From Nitrososphaerota archaeon (GTDB lineage: Archaea > Thermoproteota > Bathyarchaeia > Bathyarchaeales > Bathycorpusculaceae): a stretch of 24,544 bases of DNA. Positions 7,220-15,126 of this stretch are shown in pieces. The first letter of the stretch is position 1; every line of letters begins with the position of its first letter. The stretch spans positions 1 through 24,544 of the forward strand of contig JAITBW010000002.1 of NCBI GenBank assembly GCA_031283385.1, read 5' to 3'. The notes beneath the pieces were generated by a model, which had not been told where the DNA came from, did not search any database, and saw nothing but the letters and a program-made list of their open reading frames with translations. A program made the position numbers and the translations under genes.

Positions 7220-7992
7220 TAAGGGTCTGCACCTTTACGAAAACCCGTGGTAAATGTTGGATCATATAGTTTTGACAAGTCATAAGCTTTTGGATCGAAA
7301 ACTTTGCCTACAAAAATCAACGCAGTCTCCGTAATACCCTCAGCGTGCACTTTCTCTACAATATCATCAATAGTACCCTTAACAATTTTTTGCTCCGGCC
7401 ACGTAGCTTTATACACAACAGATACAGGAGTATCCTTAGAGTAACCGCCTTTTTGCAGCTCAACCATAACTTTTGCTATATGGGGTGTACCTAGGAAAAT
7501 TACCATAGTTGCCTGATGCTGCGCCAATTTGCTTATGCTTTCAGCCTCAGGAACAGGAGTTCTACCTTCAGGACGAGTAATTATAACTGTCTGAGAAATA
7601 TTAGGCAAAGTCAATTCTCTATTTAACGCCGCCGCACCACCCAATAAGCAGCTTATGCCGGGAATACGGAAATATTCTATACCCTCTTTATCAAGACCAT
7701 CCATTAACTCTTGAATTGCACCATAAAAACTCGGATCACCATCATGCAGACGAACCACATTTTTATCTGCCTTAATGCCCTTAACCATAACTTTTAGCAT
7801 TTCAGGCAACCCCATTTTTGCACTATCATAAAGCTTGGCGGTCGATTTAGCATATTTTAAGTACTCTGGATTTAGAAGAGAACCCGTATAGACTACAATA
7901 TCTGCTTGTTCAAGATAACGCTTACCTTTTAAAGTAATTAACTCAGGATCACCTGAACCAGCCCCAATTATCACAACTTTATTCATCATCAT
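7219..7992 (-). CDS. cbiF: Cobalt-precorrin-4 C11-methyltransferase CbiF
   Basis: Adds the C11 methyl group from SAM to cobalt-precorrin-4. At 257 residues it starts with the class III methyltransferase motif IIGAGSGDPELITLKG. The VVYTGSLLNPE segment (about 34-44) is diagnostic of CbiF/CobM. The HDGDPSFYGA loop (about 83-92) and IPGISCLLG (about 109-117) complete the SAM and substrate sites. It starts with three consecutive ATG codons; the first overlaps the cbiL stop as TAATG and is chosen for coupling. Followed by cbiG, the next enzyme in the pathway. Confidence 0.95.
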   Translation of the reverse strand: MMMNKVVIIGAGSGDPELITLKGKRYLEQADIVVYTGSLLNPEYLKYAKSTAKLYDSAKMGLPEMLKVMVKGIKADKNVVRLHDGDPSFYGAIQELMDGLDKEGIEYFRIPGISCLLGGAAALNRELTLPNISQTVIITRPEGRTPVPEAESISKLAQHQATMVIFLGTPHIAKVMVELQKGGYSKDTPVSVVYKATWPEQKIVKGTIDDIVEKVHAEGITETALIFVGKVFDPKAYDLSKLYDPTFTTGFRKGADP

Positions 7993-8765
7993 TATACTAC
8001 AGCCCCTTTACTGTTATTTATGAAACAGTTTTTCTTAACAATAGCTATTGTAAAGTAATCCTCACTAATATCCCAGTTTAACATATCGCAGAGTCTGCCT
8101 ACAGTTACAGTTTCATTTGGCATACTACAACGGCGAATAATTGCTATGGTACTGTTTTTTTTAAATCCAGATCGCTTTAGAGTTGGAATTAACTCTTTTA
8201 GGCGGTAAGCACATTTTATAAAAACTAGATTATCAGAATATTTAGCGGCTTCTTCAACTAATTTTTCATTAAGATCGGATGGGATAACAGTTACAAGTTC
8301 ATCTTTTTCTGCTATAGGAATTTTTGCACTTGTTGCACAGGCATTAAAAGCGCTAATGCCGGGAATAATTTCAAGCTCTACATTTGGATGTCCCGTTTGC
8401 AGGCTTTGATAGAGGTAGATAAAGGTGCTATAAAACATGGGATCGCCAAGGGTTATGAAAACTACTGCTTTGCCGCTGTTTACTTTTTGAGCAATAACGT
8501 CAGCGTTTTTATCCCAAAGTTCTTGATTACTAATATCATCCTTAGTCATAGGAAAAATAAGTTCAAGCATTTCAGGCTTAACTTTACGATCAGCAAGAAC
8601 AGGCTTAATCATAGTTACCGCAAGGCTAGGCTTATCAACATCAGCTTTTGGGATACAAATTATATCTGCCGTCTGCAGAGCCTTTACAGCTTTAAGAGTA
8701 ATTAACTCAGGATCACCCGGACCCACACCAATTCCAATAAATTTACCTGCCAAATTACATGCCAC
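7992..8765 (-). CDS. cbiL: Cobalt-factor II C20-methyltransferase CbiL
   Basis: Methylates C20 of cobalt-sirohydrochlorin (cobalt-factor II), the committed step of the cobalt-early route. The protein is 257 residues. Motifs are GIGVGPGDPELITLKA (11-26), the LGDPMFYSTFIYL loop (about 105-117) and IPGISAFNACA (about 133-143), all typical of CbiL/CobI. The GTG at 8765 overlaps the end of cbiT by 11 bases. A TTG at 8753 starting at LAGKF is an alternative, with GGTGG 7 bases upstream. Neither changes the fold. Its substrate is made by the CbiX half of the fusion earlier in the operon. Confidence 0.94.
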   Translation of the reverse strand: MACNLAGKFIGIGVGPGDPELITLKAVKALQTADIICIPKADVDKPSLAVTMIKPVLADRKVKPEMLELIFPMTKDDISNQELWDKNADVIAQKVNSGKAVVFITLGDPMFYSTFIYLYQSLQTGHPNVELEIIPGISAFNACATSAKIPIAEKDELVTVIPSDLNEKLVEEAAKYSDNLVFIKCAYRLKELIPTLKRSGFKKNSTIAIIRRCSMPNETVTVGRLCDMLNWDISEDYFTIAIVKKNCFINNSKGAVV

Positions 8766-9369
8766 CTAAACTTTTTAACGCCGAAACAATTGTAATAGGA
8801 TTCCTTGCTAACATCATAGTACCACTTTTAATTTGTTTCCCCTTCGACACTGAAACATGCGTAACATCAATATTTTCAAAACCTAAAGCTCTAAGCTCAT
8901 CAACCGCAACAACAGCTGTTTCCAAAAGAATAGCATTAACAACAACTCGCCCACCCAGCTTAAGCCTTGTCTGAACAGCACCGAGAATTTTTCGCAAATT
9001 CGCAGTACCCCCCACTAGCACAGCGTCTACAACAGGAAAACCTGACAAACACTCAGGAACATTACCCAGCTTAACAACAACCCTATCGTTAACACCAAAC
9101 TTTTCAACATTACGCTGAGTTAAAGCCACCGCAGCAACATCATCATCAAAAGCATAAACTTTTCCATGAACACCAACTTGCAGAGCAGCCTCAACGGTTA
9201 AACCACCAGTACCACAGCCAACATCAATAACAACATCGCCTTCATTTAAGCGACTTTTGGAAATTGTTAAAACACGCACTTCCTCCTTAGTTGGACCCGG
9301 CACATTTTCATCTACAAAAAAATACTCATCAGGCACACCAGGAGTCTTATAACACCAAATATTTTCCAT
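8755..9369 (-). CDS. cbiT: Cobalt-precorrin-6B C15-methyltransferase (decarboxylating) CbiT
   Basis: Methylates C15 and decarboxylates the C12 acetate side chain of cobalt-precorrin-6B; it works with CbiE, encoded immediately upstream. At 204 residues it has a class I (Rossmann) SAM fold, unlike the other methyltransferases here. The N-terminal GVPDEYFFVDENVPGPTKEE is a family signature, followed by VIDVGCGTGGLTVEAA (47-62) and the VVDAVLVGGTANL strand and loop (about 112-124). The ATG overlaps the cbiE stop as TAATG. CbiE and CbiT are separate here, not fused as in CobL. Confidence 0.95.
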   Translation of the reverse strand: MENIWCYKTPGVPDEYFFVDENVPGPTKEEVRVLTISKSRLNEGDVVIDVGCGTGGLTVEAALQVGVHGKVYAFDDDVAAVALTQRNVEKFGVNDRVVVKLGNVPECLSGFPVVDAVLVGGTANLRKILGAVQTRLKLGGRVVVNAILLETAVVAVDELRALGFENIDVTHVSVSKGKQIKSGTMMLARNPITIVSALKSLGGM

Positions 9370-10046
9370 TATACATCATCATCCTCACGTTTTACTCTAA
9401 TAACCATCACACATAAAGCGGCAAAATCAATCGTTGAAACACCCATTAAACTACTCTTAACAATCCGCTCATTATCCAAAGTCAAATTTTCACAAATAAA
9501 AACAGACATATTTGGATCAAATCCAGAGTTAATAAGATAAGTAGCTATATCTTTTGGCAAAAAATTCTTCGCATCAGGAAAAAGCAATACACTTCTACCA
9601 GCTTTCAAACAAGCGGTTAACTCTGTTTTTCTCACATCACTTACGTTACCTTGATGAAAAGTAAACAAACAAAGCTCATCCCAACACAAGCCAAGCTTAG
9701 CAGCACAGGCTTGAACAGCACTTACACCCGGAATTACATTAAGATCATCAGACGTTACTAGTTTAGTATTTAAAACAGATTTTAATAAACCTGAAAAACC
9801 CGGATCACCAGTCGATAATACAACAACATGTTTACCTTCTTTAGCTGCCTCAACGGCGTATTTAAGCAGATCATTGAGGTTTTTAGCGGTTAACACATGA
9901 GACTTACCAGAAATATCGCCGCCAAACAAGTCAAGACTTCGTTTAGCACCTATTATTACCTGAGCCTCAGAAACTAGTCTATGCGCAAGGGGAGTAACAT
10001 ATTCTGCACTACCAGGTCCAACACCTACTATGTTAAGTTTAACCAC
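9369..10046 (-). CDS. cbiE: Cobalt-precorrin-7 C5-methyltransferase CbiE
   Basis: Methylates C5 of cobalt-precorrin-7. At 225 residues it carries the motifs NIVGVGPGSAEYVTPLA (5-21), the VVLSTGDPGFSGLL loop (about 75-88) and NVIPGVSAVQACAAKLG (about 103-119). The GTG at 10046 is supported by AAGGAG about 9 bases upstream, although it overlaps the cbiD end by 19 bases. The C-terminus ends in an acidic DDD tail. It lies next to cbiT, its usual partner. Confidence 0.95.
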   Translation of the reverse strand: MVKLNIVGVGPGSAEYVTPLAHRLVSEAQVIIGAKRSLDLFGGDISGKSHVLTAKNLNDLLKYAVEAAKEGKHVVVLSTGDPGFSGLLKSVLNTKLVTSDDLNVIPGVSAVQACAAKLGLCWDELCLFTFHQGNVSDVRKTELTACLKAGRSVLLFPDAKNFLPKDIATYLINSGFDPNMSVFICENLTLDNERIVKSSLMGVSTIDFAALCVMVIRVKREDDDV

Positions 10047-11128
10047 GGCTTGTTCTCCTTAGCGTTTTTATCCATACCTAAAACTGTACCATCCATAGCA
10101 ACGATAACTATACTTATCGCCAGTTTATTGTCCACTCTATCACTTACACGCTGATTAACACGCATAGCAATCCTATCATAAGTTTTCTCCAAAAAACCAG
10201 TTTGACACAAAATCTTTGAAGCCTCATCAGATGTGTTAGCTAACAATAACTGATTAATTATTTGAGTAGAAACCCCGACGGCTCCTGCGTATGATGCTAT
10301 AACTTCATTGCGTGCATCGCCAACTTTATGGTGAGTGTTGAAAACGTTTGCGGCTAATTTAACTATTTTACCAGAATGTCCTATGAATATTATCTCTTTA
10401 ACATTTCTTTCAACTGCTTTATCCAACATGTAACCTACAAAGTCACCTGTTTGGATGATAGCGTCTTCAGGAACTTGAAATATTTCTTTAGCAATTTTCT
10501 CACCTATGTTACCGGGCACAAAAACTAGCCGTTTATAACCACGAGCGAGTGCAACATCAATTTGTGGCACCAGAGAACGTCTACATGCCTCAAGAGATAA
10601 AGGCTTTACAACACCTGTTGTTCCAAGAATAGAAACGCCGCCTTTAACACCCAATTTAGCATTTGTCGTTTTTTTAGCAATATTTGCACCATCAGGTGCG
10701 CTAATAGTTATTTCTGCACCTTTGCCCTTAGGAAGAACTTCTTTTACAGCGTCAATTATCATCATTTTTGGAACAGGATTAATCGCGCCCTCACCAATGG
10801 GAACCTGTAAACCAGGCTTAGTAACCACACCCACACCCACACCGCTAGTTACAACAATTTTTTCGTCATCAACAATTTTAACAGACGCTACAATTTCCAT
10901 TTTATCAGTAGCATCTATATCCTGCCCAGCATCCTTTACAACAATTGCCTCCGCAGAATCTAAAGAGAGCTTTCTACTAGACAATACAGCAATTTCAAAA
11001 CGTAAACCAATAGGCGTGGGAATAACTACACATGATACCGGTTCTTTAAGAGCCGCTATTGTCGCCGCTTTTGCAGCCGCTGCAGCAGTTGCACCTGTTG
11101 TTATACCATATTTTAGGAACCTTACCAT
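10028..11128 (-). CDS. cbiD: Cobalt-precorrin-5B C1-methyltransferase CbiD
   Basis: Methylates C1 of cobalt-precorrin-5B in the anaerobic pathway. The N-terminal YGITTGATAAAAAKAA is the CbiD signature, and the central LGTTGVVKPLSLEA and FIGHSGKIVKLAANVF blocks also match; the length of about 366 residues is normal. The ATG at 11128 is chosen because AAAGGTGA lies about 6 bases upstream. A GTG at 11137 in the same frame overlaps that Shine-Dalgarno and would add three residues. It follows the cbiX-cbiC stop closely. The product of this step needs a CbiJ-type reductase that is not in this window. Confidence 0.95.
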   Translation of the reverse strand: MVRFLKYGITTGATAAAAAKAATIAALKEPVSCVVIPTPIGLRFEIAVLSSRKLSLDSAEAIVVKDAGQDIDATDKMEIVASVKIVDDEKIVVTSGVGVGVVTKPGLQVPIGEGAINPVPKMMIIDAVKEVLPKGKGAEITISAPDGANIAKKTTNAKLGVKGGVSILGTTGVVKPLSLEACRRSLVPQIDVALARGYKRLVFVPGNIGEKIAKEIFQVPEDAIIQTGDFVGYMLDKAVERNVKEIIFIGHSGKIVKLAANVFNTHHKVGDARNEVIASYAGAVGVSTQIINQLLLANTSDEASKILCQTGFLEKTYDRIAMRVNQRVSDRVDNKLAISIVIVAMDGTVLGMDKNAKENKPWLNLT

Positions 11129-11139
11129 TTTGGTCACCT

Positions 11140-12222
11140 TTAACCGTAAAGTTTACCCTCAGCAAGAGTGAGCAGGGCATTGAAAATGGCAACAGCAATA
11201 GTGCTGCCGCCTCTTCTGCCACGAGTTATAACGTGTGGTATTGATAGTTTTTCGACTGCCTCTTTAGACTCTGCTGCGCCTACAAAGCCAACGGGAACAG
11301 CAACTATTAAGGCAGGTTTAACTTTGCCTGCTTCAATGTGCTCAACTAATTCAAATGCTGCCGTTGGAGCATTACCTATAAGAATAATTGCGCCATCTAA
11401 GCCGTCTTTTATAGCTAAACGCATAGCAGCTGCGGAACGGGTTAGACCCTCCTGTTTGGCAAGGGTCATAGCGCGCTCATCATTCATGTATGTATAAATA
11501 GAGCTGCCAAATTTTTTTAGCCGGGCATCATTTATTCCCGCTTTCACCATTTTAACATCAGTTACAACTTTTGCGCCGGCTTTAATAGCAGCTACACCAG
11601 CCTTAACAGCGTCATCGCTAATTGTTAAAAGTTTAGCAAATTCAGGATCCGCAGTTGTGTGAACAACACGCTCAACTATAGAAATTTTATCCTCAGGCAG
11701 TTTCGCTAAATCATCACCAATAGCTTGGCGAATAAGCATCATACTTTTATCCACTATTTTACCTGATGCAGAAACAGAGTAAGCATCCAAAATTTCACTA
11801 TCTCTTTTTACTTCATGACCTAACGCTTTGAAAGCTTTTTCTTCCAAAATATCAGCAATACGCCCATCACTACCTATTGGCTCACCATACAATAACTCAA
11901 CACCCTTAGCCTTTAACTGAGGCTCTCTTTCTTTTACACCAATAAGACCAGGAATGTCCTCAGTTGTATGAACACCTGCCGCAAGAAACGCTGGAATTAA
12001 CACAATTTTCGATACCCCTCTACCAACAACCATGTCAACTGCCTCATTAACAGTTGGAGTATCACGCACCATAAAGGCAATATCAACTATTTTGAATTTA
12101 CCATTACTACGAATTATCGCAGCTAAATTCTCTAGATTTTCACGATTATGAGGTAATTTACTACCATGCCCAATTAGAATTAAACCAATATTATTGTCAA
12201 ACATTTTTAAGGTCAACCCCAT
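11140..12222 (-). CDS. cbiX-cbiC: CbiX-CbiC fusion: sirohydrochlorin cobaltochelatase and cobalt-precorrin-8 methylmutase
   Basis: A 360-residue two-domain protein. Residues 10-135 are a short-type CbiX (LILIGHGSKLP with His19; GVHTTEDIP with His85 as metal ligands), which inserts cobalt into sirohydrochlorin. Residues 145-360 are CbiC, with VERVVHTTADPEF carrying the catalytic His188 and ending with AAESKEAVEKL and TRGRRGGSTIAVA. CbiC moves the C11 methyl to C12, giving cobyrinate. The fusion joins the first and last steps of the cobalt-bound series. The ATG at 12222 has TAGGA 5 bases upstream and overlaps hemA by 26 bases. A short CbiX normally dimerises; how the fused domain does this is unknown. 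Confidence 0.93.
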   Translation of the reverse strand: MGLTLKMFDNNIGLILIGHGSKLPHNRENLENLAAIIRSNGKFKIVDIAFMVRDTPTVNEAVDMVVGRGVSKIVLIPAFLAAGVHTTEDIPGLIGVKEREPQLKAKGVELLYGEPIGSDGRIADILEEKAFKALGHEVKRDSEILDAYSVSASGKIVDKSMMLIRQAIGDDLAKLPEDKISIVERVVHTTADPEFAKLLTISDDAVKAGVAAIKAGAKVVTDVKMVKAGINDARLKKFGSSIYTYMNDERAMTLAKQEGLTRSAAAMRLAIKDGLDGAIILIGNAPTAAFELVEHIEAGKVKPALIVAVPVGFVGAAESKEAVEKLSIPHVITRGRRGGSTIAVAIFNALLTLAEGKLYG

Positions 12223-13504
12223 TTTTTCCTACTTTATCAAACAATTTTATTGCAGTATCTATCAATTCCTTATCATCATTACTAGCCGCTACACGCAAAT
12301 TCTCAATGACGGGTAAAAATGTTTGCTTAAGAAGGATACTTGTTAAATCTTCAATAACTTTACGCGTTTTATCGTCAACATCGCCTAACATTTCAATAGC
12401 TTTAGCTAACTCAACCTGCCGTATCTGCTCTGCGTTAGATAACAATGAGGAAATAATTAACCGCACAGAGAGTTTCTTTAAGTCATCACCAAGAATAACT
12501 AATTCGTCATCAATCATATGACAAGCGGTTTCAACACATTTCTGACGCTCAGCCAAGTTTTTCTCGGCAATAAGCTGCAAATCATCAATAGTATAAAGAT
12601 TCACTCTTAAAATTTCTTCAACAGTTTTTTCAACATTACGCGGATTAGAAATGTCAATAATAATTAAATCATTTTGATTTACACGCTGCTGCATACTACG
12701 AGAAACAATATCTTTAGATAACAAAATATGCGGCGCAGACGTAGCACAGATAACTACATCCGCATCTACAAGAATCTCTTGAAACATATCAAATTTTACA
12801 GCCTGCCCCGCTAAATCCGCAGCTAACGTAACCGCACGATCATATGTACGATTAGCAATAAAAATAGGACTTAAACAACGCCTAGCTAAAGCCTTAGCAA
12901 CTAATGTGCCAATTTCGCCAGCACCCATAACAAGAATTTTTTTATTTTCCAAATTATTCAGTAAAGTTGCTGCTAGTTCTACTGCTGCTGAACCAACGGA
13001 AACAGCACCTTTGTTAATACCTGTAACATCTCTAATTCTTCGTCCAACAGTCATTGCACGATTAAACAAATGCTTAAGAATTGAATCTGTACATTTGGCT
13101 TTTTCAGCTTCTAAATATGCATCCCAAACTTGATTAAGGATCTGTTCTTCACCAATAATCATTGACTCTAAACCTGCAGTTATTTTCAACAGGTGTCTAT
13201 ACGCGTCATAGTTAAGTGCAGTCTCTATAGCCACAAAAGCTTCTTCATAATGTAATGCTGCTCGATTTGCTAAGTATTGTTTAGCAGCTTCTAATGTTTT
13301 TTCGCTTTCTTCGCATACAAGATATAACTCAATACGATTGCAAGTTTGCAGAATTAGGCATTCCGTAACGTTTTCCATGGCGTGTAATTCAGCTAACGCT
13401 TGTTCTTTGTCTTTGAACACTACCGCTTCCATTAGAGGAACGCGAGCAGTTTTGTGAGTGATACGTACATTAACTACGTGATCCGTTTTCGTAGAGGAAC
13501 GCAT
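12197..13504 (-). CDS. hemA: Glutamyl-tRNA reductase HemA
   Basis: Reduces glutamyl-tRNA(Glu) to glutamate-1-semialdehyde with NADPH, the first step of C5-pathway tetrapyrrole synthesis. Motifs, numbered from the upstream ATG at 13519: catalytic Cys60 in LILQTCNRIELYL, GLESMIIGEEQIL (116-128), nucleotide-binding MGAGEIGTLVAKA (198-210), and a C-terminal dimerisation helix. Two in-frame ATGs exist, 13519 and 13504. I favour 13504: a BRE/TATA element centred near 13531 predicts transcription from about 13505, so the mRNA would be leaderless. Neither ATG has a Shine-Dalgarno. First gene of the minus operon. It is the usual point of haem-pathway control in other organisms. Confidence 0.95.
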   Translation of the reverse strand: MRSSTKTDHVVNVRITHKTARVPLMEAVVFKDKEQALAELHAMENVTECLILQTCNRIELYLVCEESEKTLEAAKQYLANRAALHYEEAFVAIETALNYDAYRHLLKITAGLESMIIGEEQILNQVWDAYLEAEKAKCTDSILKHLFNRAMTVGRRIRDVTGINKGAVSVGSAAVELAATLLNNLENKKILVMGAGEIGTLVAKALARRCLSPIFIANRTYDRAVTLAADLAGQAVKFDMFQEILVDADVVICATSAPHILLSKDIVSRSMQQRVNQNDLIIIDISNPRNVEKTVEEILRVNLYTIDDLQLIAEKNLAERQKCVETACHMIDDELVILGDDLKKLSVRLIISSLLSNAEQIRQVELAKAIEMLGDVDDKTRKVIEDLTSILLKQTFLPVIENLRVAASNDDKELIDTAIKLFDKVGKNGVDLKNV

Positions 13505-13522
13505 GGATGGATAAACCATGCG
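13500..13522. promoter_or_regulatory. Inverted repeat over the hemA start codons
   Basis: CGCATGG (13500-13506) and CCATGCG (13516-13522) are perfect 7-bp inverted arms around a 9-base spacer. Both candidate hemA ATG codons lie in the arms, and the left arm covers the predicted transcription start. It could be an operator for a dimeric regulator, or an RNA hairpin if transcription starts further upstream. A 7-bp inverted repeat can arise by chance, so the position is the main argument. Confidence 0.35.
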
Positions 13523-13527
13523 ACTTT

Positions 13528-13543
13528 AAATATAAGCCTTCCG
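13528..13543 (-). promoter_or_regulatory. BRE/TATA promoter of the hemA-cbi operon
   Basis: The minus strand reads CGGAAGGC then TTATATTT: a purine-rich BRE followed directly by a TATA box. The TATA centre is about 26 bases from position 13505, next to the ATG at 13504, which suggests a leaderless hemA transcript. Read on the plus strand, the overlapping TTTAAATATA could also serve the divergent gene at 13568, with a start near 13555, but without a purine-rich BRE. Confidence 0.6.
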
Positions 13544-13567
13544 TAAATTAACGCTGGAGAGTTTTTT

Positions 13568-15121
13568 GTGCCAATTCGACGAAGAATAGGTTTAATGTAC
13601 CTCCCTGGTGCTTTACCGTGCTTTGAAGACTTCGGAAACTTGCCAACGGACTTGGTATGTAAAGATGGACAGGTAGACGGAAAACCAGCTAGCGATGTTT
13701 TGGATATGCTGATTATTCCAGGCGGCAGTTTAATTGAGTCTCAAAGTGTTAACTCAGTTGTTTCACGGGAAATAATAAAGATGGCTGAGTCTGGGAAGTT
13801 TGTTTTAGGTATTTGTTCAGGTTTTCAGGTGCTTGCGAATCGGACGGATGTTGGGCGGTTGTCTGCTGTTCCTATTGTTAGGGATGGTTTGGGTTTAATT
13901 GATGTTGAAGTTCAGCCGCTTGTGTGTACTGATCGGGTTAGTGCGCATATTGTGGGTAAGAGTTTTCTTAGTGATGATGTTGGGGGGGAGGTTTCTGGTT
14001 TTCATTGTCATACGTATGGTAAAGTGTCTTTGTGTGGTAGTTCTAGAAGTGTGCTTGTTTCGCATATTCAACGTGTGAATTATCGTAGAGCGCCTCAGGA
14101 TTTGGTTTCTGGTGTTGCTAATAGGGAGGGTAATGTTGTAGGTGTTTTTGTGCATGCGTTATTGGATAGTAATCCTATGCTTGTAGAGAGTCTCGTTAAG
14201 TCGCTTGATATAAGTCAGGTGGAGCTTCAGGAAATTCGTAGAGTTAATGCTAAATTGGTGTTGGAGATGAAGGGTGAGGTGGGGATTGATACTAGTATTT
14301 GTCCTGCTGTTGTGGCTAAAAAGTCTCCGTCTGTTATGGTGTTAGTTACTGCTTTAGGTAGTGGTTCGGGTAAGACGTTTCTTGTTACGGGTATGGCGGG
14401 GGTGTTGAGGAAGAGGGGGTATAATGTTGGGTTAATTAAGTTGGGTGGGGATGTGCGTGATTCTGTGTCGTCGCTTTACTTAGTTAAAGGGTCTATGAAG
14501 GGTTATTCTTCGATTAAAATTGGTGATAGTGGTTGGATGCCTATGGGGGAGGCTGTTTCGCAGGCTTGTGGTGTGCATGATTTTCTTTTTGTTGAGGGTG
14601 CTATGAGTGCTTTTACGGGGTTGTTGAATAGTAAAGTGTCTCGTCCGGCGTCGACTTTGGAGGTGGCGGCGTCTTTGGGGGCGTCTGTTATTGTAATTGT
14701 TACCTGTGATAAGGAAGGTGTTGAAGGTGGTTTAGTTAATGTTTTGAATTATATTAGCATGTTAAAGTTGTTAGGGGTTAATCCTGTGGGTGTAATTCTT
14801 AACAAGATGAGTACTAGTTATCTTACGGATGAGGATAATCAGGTTATAAGGCGGGCGTTTGAAAATGTGGGTGTTCAACTTTTAGGTGTTGTGCCTAGTA
14901 TGAAATTTGAGCAGCGAGGTATGATTCCGGAAGTAGAAATTTGTTATAACGAGTTTGGAGTTCGAGCGTTAGCTGTTGTTGAGCGTTATATAAATCTTGA
15001 TCAGCTTGTAAAGTTGGCAAAGGCACCTGTTTTGAACAGTGTAGATTATGTAGCGTTTGTTGAGAAATTCAAAAAACTTTTAATGAATTATCCTGATAAT
15101 TTTTCTATTAGTAGAGTGTGA
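13568..15121 (+). CDS. CobQ/CbiA-like amidotransferase with reversed domain order
   Basis: A 517-residue protein with two recognisable halves in the opposite order to CbiA and CbiP. Residues 1-225 are a class I glutaminase of the CobB/CobQ type: LGICSGFQVLA carries the nucleophile Cys83, GFHCHTYG (144-151) matches the conserved His region, and VGVFVHALLD carries His196. Residues 255-515 are a P-loop synthetase-like domain: Walker A GSGSGKT (264-270), FVEGAMSAFTG (341-351) like the EGVMGLFDG motif of CbiA, then VIVIVTCDKEG and GVILNKM. It probably makes an ATP- and glutamine-dependent carboxamide, perhaps on cobyrinate side chains given its neighbours, but the substrate is not shown. GTG start with GGAG 8 bases upstream. 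First gene of the plus operon. Coding strand is very G/T-rich. Confidence 0.8.
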   Translation: MPIRRRIGLMYLPGALPCFEDFGNLPTDLVCKDGQVDGKPASDVLDMLIIPGGSLIESQSVNSVVSREIIKMAESGKFVLGICSGFQVLANRTDVGRLSAVPIVRDGLGLIDVEVQPLVCTDRVSAHIVGKSFLSDDVGGEVSGFHCHTYGKVSLCGSSRSVLVSHIQRVNYRRAPQDLVSGVANREGNVVGVFVHALLDSNPMLVESLVKSLDISQVELQEIRRVNAKLVLEMKGEVGIDTSICPAVVAKKSPSVMVLVTALGSGSGKTFLVTGMAGVLRKRGYNVGLIKLGGDVRDSVSSLYLVKGSMKGYSSIKIGDSGWMPMGEAVSQACGVHDFLFVEGAMSAFTGLLNSKVSRPASTLEVAASLGASVIVIVTCDKEGVEGGLVNVLNYISMLKLLGVNPVGVILNKMSTSYLTDEDNQVIRRAFENVGVQLLGVVPSMKFEQRGMIPEVEICYNEFGVRALAVVERYINLDQLVKLAKAPVLNSVDYVAFVEKFKKLLMNYPDNFSISRV

Positions 15122-15126
15122 CTTGA

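Noticed and set aside
10722..11171. Plus-strand 149-residue open frame opposite cbiD
   Set aside because: It is antisense to a clear cbiD gene and has the Ala/Thr-rich, biased composition of a shadow frame.
13520..13567. Cobalamin riboswitch upstream of the cbi or hem operons
   Set aside because: The divergent region is only about 50 bp, too short for a B12 riboswitch, and no B12-box-like sequence was seen there or before other genes.
13895..14155. Minus-strand 86-residue frame inside the amidotransferase gene
   Set aside because: Its Thr/Asn/Arg-rich composition is explained by the G/T-rich sense strand; no start signal.
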